A stretch of 64,000 bases of DNA, from positions 288,620,966 through 288,684,965 of the forward strand of contig CM057009.1 in NCBI GenBank assembly GCA_029891345.1, written 5' to 3'. The position numbers were made by a program, and so were the translations under genes. How positions within the stretch are numbered: the stretch's first letter is position 1; the number at the start of each line of letters is the position of its first letter. A model generated the notes under the pieces. It saw only the letters and a list, made by a program, of their open reading frames with translations, searched no databases and was not told the DNA's origin. Origin of the DNA: Dryococelus australis. Its lineage: Eukaryota > Arthropoda > Insecta > Phasmatodea > Phasmatidae. Below are positions 58,975 to 64,000 of the stretch, piece by piece.

Positions 58975-60860
58975 AATGGGTAGGGAACTTGAAAGGAAGA
59001 TCAAACAGGCAAGAAATGTTTTTTCTGGGAAACATGGTGGAAGAAGGAAAAGGCAAGGAATTGGGCGAAATTGTTTAGGTATGTTAGGAGGTTAAGGGGA
59101 GGAGAGGAAGGGATCCCTCTGCTAACAGGAAGGTATGGTAGGCATGCGACAAATGACCAAGAAAAATCGGAGATGCTGCAAGGACAATACTTGTCAGTGT
59201 TTGAGGCAAAGGAGGATTGGAATAGTGGGGCAAATAGGATTCGGGGGGTGTTTAGTAAGTTTAAGATGAGGGAGTGGGACATAGAAAAGATAATTGGGGG
59301 TTTGAAGAGCAGTAAAGCAGGGGGTCCAGATGGGATGGGAAACGCAGCATAAATGTTTGGTGGCAGGGAGTTGGTGAAATATTTAGAGGCGCTGTTTTAA
59401 AAGTCCTTAGGAGAGGGTAAGTAACCACAAGATTGGAAGGATGCTATGGTGGTACCTATACACAAGCAGGGAGAGGATAAGGGGAGGCCTGGCAGCTACA
59501 GACCGGTGTCACATCAAGTATGGAAAAGTAATGGAAAGGCTGGTGGTGCAGTATGTGGTTAGGGTTATGAACAATGGGAATTGATTGGAGGAGTCCCAGC
59601 GTGGTTTCACGAGGAGATACCCATGTGAGACTCAGCTGGCTGGGTTATTAGATGATATGGTGCTGGTAGTTGGTGAGGGGGGTAGGGGATGCCTGCTTCA
59701 TAGATTTCGAGAAGGCATTTAATAGGTGCCCCATGGGACATTGATGGGGACAGTGGAGGCGCTGATACCGGACAGGAGGGTAGTGGAATGGATAGGTGAC
59801 TTCCTCAGGGGAAGAAGGCAGAGAGTGAAAGTGGGGGAGGCAATATTGGAGGAAGAGGAGGTTACGTCAGGGGTACCACAGGGAAGCGTGCTGGGTCCTT
59901 TGTTATTTACCGTAATGGTAAATGACATGGGTTTGGGTATTAAGGGAAAAATTAGATTGTTTGCAGACGATTGTGTTGTGCATGCTGAAGTGGGGAGGGG
60001 GAGGCCGAAATTTGCAGGCGGGAATTGACAAGATATGGTAGTGGACCAGGAAAAAATAAAATGAAGATAAATGTAAAAAAAACTAAGGTAGTGAGGTTTA
60101 CAAGGAACAAGGCGATATGCAGGGACATGTACAGATGGGAGGGACAAGAGACAGAAGAAGCAGCGGAATATAACTATCTTGGTAATGTACTGCAGGGAGA
60201 CCTCAGATGGAAAAGAAACAGGTAGAGGGGGCGGTTGCAAAGGAAGAAGTGCTCTGGGTATGCTGGGTAGGGCGCTGAAGAGAGTCAGCAGTGAGGTGAA
60301 GGAGAAAGCGTATGGCACAATGGTACGGCCAATTTTAGAATATGCTACAGTAGTATGGGACCCGGAGGTGGAGGTGCGAGAACTGAAAAAGAGGTGCAGA
60401 AAAGGGCAGCAAGATGGGTGAAGGGTAGGTGGAGAAGGCAGAGGCAGGATAATGAGGAAGAAGGGCACTATAGGCCATCAGTGATGATGAAAAAAAATGG
60501 GGTGGAGCTCATTGAAGGACAGGAGGAAAGTTGAACGGCTAGTCAGGATGTACAGGTTGGTGAATGAAGGAGGACGGATAGGGCTACACTGCAAGCTAAA
60601 TAAGGGGGTATTTAGAGGAAGAGGAAACAACTGTGAGAATCTTCAGATGGTGTGGAGGAGAACGGAGCGGGGTAGGCAGTCCATGTTTGTGAGGTCTGTG
60701 AAGGAGTGAGTGTGTTGAGGGAGGAATTAGTATCTGTGAGAGGGGTTGGTAAGTTCAGAAAGGTAGTGGAAAAGGAGTTGGTTGGGTGAAGGAGAGGTGA
60801 GAGAGCTCGCCATCGGGCGGTAGCCTAATTGCGAGTGTATGTATGTATGATGAATTTGGA
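58975..60860 (+). mobile_element. Jockey/CR1-like LINE remnant, 5'-truncated
   Basis: A purine-rich block reads through successive frames as the reverse-transcriptase half of a non-LTR retrotransposon, with 'SSKAGGPDGMGN' near 59310, 'SGVPQGSVLGPLLF' near 59870 and 'RLFADDCVVH' near 59955. The endonuclease domain is absent, consistent with 5' truncation on insertion. It ends in short 'gtatgtatgtatg' repeats near 60837-60850, a plausible LINE tail. Multiple stops and frame changes mark it as dead. Confidence 0.8.
59719..60420 (+). pseudogene. LINE reverse transcriptase, catalytic half
   Basis: The frame from 59726 to 60028 encodes 'RVVEWIGDFLRGRRQRVKVG', 'TSGVPQGSVLGPLLFTVMVN' and 'RLFADDCVVHAEVG', so the catalytic FADD box is preserved. 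It then breaks. 'KMKINVKKTKVVRFTRNK' and 'EYNYLGNVLQGDLRWKRNR' follow in another frame (60025-60222). 'KAYGTMVRPILEYATVVWD' follows in a third (to about 60370). These blocks are in the usual order for the RT thumb region. When intact it copied LINE RNA at a nicked target. Confidence 0.82.
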
Positions 60861-62340
60861 CATGCAGTCTTATTGGCTTCGGTGCCAGTTATTAGCCAGA
60901 TAAAGCGTGGAGTTAGATGATTGTTTTCCGGTAAGAAAAGGTCACGTGATCAACAGTAGCCAAAAACATTGTATCAGCCTATCTTTCAAATGTATTTTGA
61001 CGAGTACTAAAATCGACATAAATTAACATACAACCATTTTCGACCTAAACGATAATGTAAATAAAGCGTGAAAGAGTTTGTCTCAGATAACTAGATATAA
61101 ATTTCGCCACCAAATATGTAAAGTTATGAATTATTTACATTTAAATGGAAGTGTTGTATACGGTGTTATGGTTTATTTGCTTCCCGTTTTCTGTACATTG
61201 CCTTGAAAATATTCCAGGAAATAATTTTCTGACGACTATAGGAGCTTTTAAAAGTTATGATAAAACTTTAACCGTACTGAAATCGAATATAATACGCTAT
61301 TGAAGTCGTCTGCGAGTGCGTTAAAGTGAAGCAGCCATGCGGGAGAGAGACAACTTTTATTTACATTGAAATTGAACAGCCTTGCGAGTGCTATATGAAC
61401 TCACTAGTTGTTCTGAATTTTCCCTAAATTTGTGTTATTCTTGCGTTTGTGAAATGTGAATTTGGCATATAAACACGCCTTAAAACTATAATCTATTTTT
61501 GATTTATTCGGCGACCAACGAAAACTAATATTAATGTGTGAAAATGAATACGAGCCGGGTCATGTGAGTCCAGTGTTAGTGTATTCGTATATACCGTGGA
61601 TACATTCGTGAAAGATATCGCACAATTATTGTGTGTATATGAATATGTTATCTGCGTAAGTTTGTAAATTAACATATTGCAGTGTGTTTAATTTTTGCAA
61701 GTGCGGTTGCGATTACTAGCGTGCCGTGAATTTGAGGTCTAACCTGTATGTTACGAACTCGTTAGAGGTGCAGGCACTTTTATAAAACTGCAGATACGTA
61801 TTTTTCTAAATGCCGACTTGCTGTTTCAGTGTAGGAATTTATGGAATTAATTTGTTAGTAATGGCAAATCATCTCGTAACCCAATACAAGGCTACGCCTT
61901 ATAAAAACTCCGCTCTTACAATATGTTTTCTCCCCAAGTCAGCAAAGTTGTAGTGACAAACAAGAAATAAGATGCTTATCAATTCAAGAATATAGGCCCA
62001 CGACCAAATAAGTTCTCATATTTTTAATAGCTATTGATTGTAGCCTTCATGATTTGCAATTTCCATGGTTTCTCAAACTCACTCCATGTATTTTCTTGAG
62101 TGACTCAATAAAGACAATTTGACCAATTCCTTCTTTGTACTCCCTTCATTGTGTTCTTGGTTTACCACTCTCTAATGAACCTGCTGTAGGCCAGATGTTA
62201 AATAAAATAAATAAAATTTACTTGTGAAAATAAAGAAAACTTAGATAAAGTCAATCATTTCCTATCACTAAACCGTCTGCAAAATAGAAAAGCATTGCAC
62301 GATTTTCTTTAACTCTGTTTCACTCTTCTTAAGGATTTTT
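60861..62340. other. AT-rich DNA between two LINE remnants
   Basis: No coding region or element ends are supported. The interval 61320-61800 has scattered GTG/TGTG-rich sequence without a repeat unit. Confidence 0.4.
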
Positions 62341-62344
62341 AAAA

Positions 62345-64000
62345 TTCGAATTTTGAGGGCAACTAATTTAACATAAGCTTATTTTAATATTGATAATGAA
62401 TCATGGATAATTAGATGAAAATGTTAAATTTTTTAAAAGCCTACTTGTAAATGAAAAATGGGATGATGTTTATAAATTAGCTAAACCAAACATTGCCTGG
62501 AACAGTTTTATTAATACATTTCTTTGTCATTTCAATCAAGCCTTTCCACTCACCTCTGTAAAATGTAGCAGTAGCTCGAAAATAAAATGGATTAGTAAAG
62601 GACTAACAGTCTCAGGACAGAGGTTAAAATCAATGCGTAAAATGCTAAGAACCCAGGGGAAAAAACAAAATTATACTGTAAGCAATACGAAAAATTATAT
62701 AACACGTTACTCGGAGTAGCAAAGCAGAAATACAACGGGGAAAAAATCGCCTCCTCCTCAAATAAAACAAAATCAATGTGGAACATTATTATTATTAATG
62801 AATTGAAACCTAGACAAGGACATGTTAACTTTTCTTTGAAAGTTGATGGTATTAAAATCGAAAATAGCAAGGAAACATTTAATAGCTTGAATGACAATTT
62901 CACAAACATCCCATTAAAATTGTAAAATTAACACAAAGCTACAAATATTAGCCCTACTCACATACCCCAAAGACCAATACTTGGAATGCGAACACGCTGT
63001 TTTTCCCACCTATCAATGAAGAAGACATCATAAATGTAATTAAAAATTTCAAAAGTAATAGTTCCTGTGGAATAGATAAGGCACCTATGACTCTGCTAAA
63101 AAAAAAAGTTCTTTTTTAATAAAACTGCCTTTGACTTACATTTTCAATTAATGTCTTGCCCAGGAAATTTTTCCTTATTGACTCAAATATGCGAAAGCAG
63201 TACTAATACATAAAAGAAGTGACAAGGCATTGATGGATAACTACAGGCCTATTGCTCTTTTTACTTCCTTTTCAAACATTTTAGAGAAATTGATAGCAAA
63301 TAAACTGACACAATTATTAATAAAAAGCAAGGTTATTTCATAGCATCAGTATGGCTTTGTAGAGGGCAGATCCACAGAACAAGCTATTTATAATTTTAAT
63401 GAAAAAATATTAACTCTTTTTTATAAAAGACAATTCTCAACAGGTATATCCGCAGATCTTTCAAAAGCTTTTGATTGTGTCGACCACAATATTTTATTGC
63501 AAAAACTTGAACAGTGTGGAGTACGAGGTGTAAACAATATGTTTAAATCATATCTTCAAGACAGAAAACATATCACCTCCATAAGATATTATGACAAAAA
63601 TCACATTATAAATGTTAAGTCCAATAGCAGAACTACTCGAGTAGTAGTGCCACAGGGATCAATATTGGGGCCAATATTATTCTTAATATTTATTAATGAT
63701 TTTTCAGAACAAATAACCAACGTCTCAGCTATAATGTTTGCGGATGACACAAAAATGTAGGCAACTAGTTCAAATAACGCTGTTCTTAAAAAAATGTATA
63801 AAACAAACAGTGACTGAGATGTCCAGTTGGTTCCAGTATAATAAATTAATATCTATTAAATGTAAACAAATACGTGCTCATGAATTTCATGGAAAAAAAT
63901 AAACACAAAATGCAGGATGAAAGATGCACAACTATAGAAGAAGATGGGTCACAGACAGTAAAAAGTAGCCTACTAAATTTCCAGGGCTCATTGTAGACAG
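62345..64000 (+). mobile_element. CR1/Jockey-like LINE remnant, continues past window end
   Basis: Plus-strand pieces begin in the linker after the endonuclease ('KPNIAWNSFINTFLCHFNQA' and 'IKWISKGLTVSGQRLK' near 62490-62640) and continue into reverse transcriptase. Several stops and frame shifts interrupt it. It is AT-rich, unlike the purine-rich LINE at 59-60.9 kb, so it belongs to a different lineage. The 3' end lies beyond the window. Confidence 0.78.
63180..63760 (+). pseudogene. LINE reverse transcriptase, finger and palm
   Basis: Blocks in order are 'KAVLIHKRSDKALMDNYRPI' (about 63195-63255), 'QYGFVEGRSTEQAIYNF' (about 63348-63400) and 'ISADLSKAFDCVDHNILLQK' (about 63447-63506). They continue with 'VVVPQGSILGPILFLIFIND' (about 63643-63702) and 'IMFADDTKM' (about 63731-63757). 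The catalytic Asp in 'DLSKAFD' and the FADD box are both present. A stop follows FADDTKM, and another interrupts the frame just before 'HQYGF', so the copy is broken despite good motif preservation. Confidence 0.82.

Noticed and set aside
59719-60468. 249-codon minus-strand frame, the longest in the window
   Set aside because: It is antisense to a LINE reverse transcriptase whose plus-strand motifs (PQGSVLGPLL, FADD) are unmistakable; the Ser/Pro/Phe-rich composition follows from the purine-rich coding strand.

Overview
This window is AT-rich, sparsely coding, repeat-dense eukaryotic DNA. Insect-type LINEs, Tc1/mariner and Helitron remnants, tRNA-derived SINEs and two exons of an insect neuronal gene all point to an insect with a large genome. 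Several repeat families recall cockroach or termite genomes, but that placement is an inference made without any database search.

Host gene: two exons on the minus strand (51266..51047, then 42150..41926) match the insect Rac exchange factor still life (sif; vertebrate TIAM1/2) as I remember its sequence. They join in phase across an 8.9-kb intron. Upstream exons should lie to the right of the window and downstream exons to the left, so most or all of the window is probably sif intron. A 123-nt plus-strand stretch at 15023-15145 with strongly GC3-biased codons and plausible splice sites is a second, unidentified exon candidate. No other host gene could be supported.

Layout. 1-8.5 kb: a diverged direct repeat, an internally deleted mariner-like element with ~120-bp inverted repeats, and several foldback or MITE elements. 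8.5-17.5 kb: AT-rich DNA with two TTAA-flanked foldbacks and the orphan exon. 17.6-20.9 kb: a decayed R1-like LINE. 22.4-23.0 kb: a 39-bp minisatellite. 23.9-28.7 kb: SINE heads, a MITE, a Helitron with both ends, and a Tc1-like deletion derivative sitting inside an older repeat. 32-38 kb: LTR-retrotransposon fossils. 41.9-51.3 kb: the sif exons and the intron between them, loaded with MITEs, microsatellites and an inverted SINE pair. 51.7-57.1 kb: MITEs, one nested inside another, and tandem SINEs. 59-60.9 kb and 62.3-64 kb: two further LINE remnants, the last running off the edge.

The most informative content is how the repeats are organised: eight copies of one TA-flanked MITE family in two size classes, precise insertion junctions confirmed by a paralogous empty site, and inverted repeat pairs close to sif splice sites. 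I found no CRISPR array, operon, rRNA or functional tRNA gene, and no convincing new multi-gene system.
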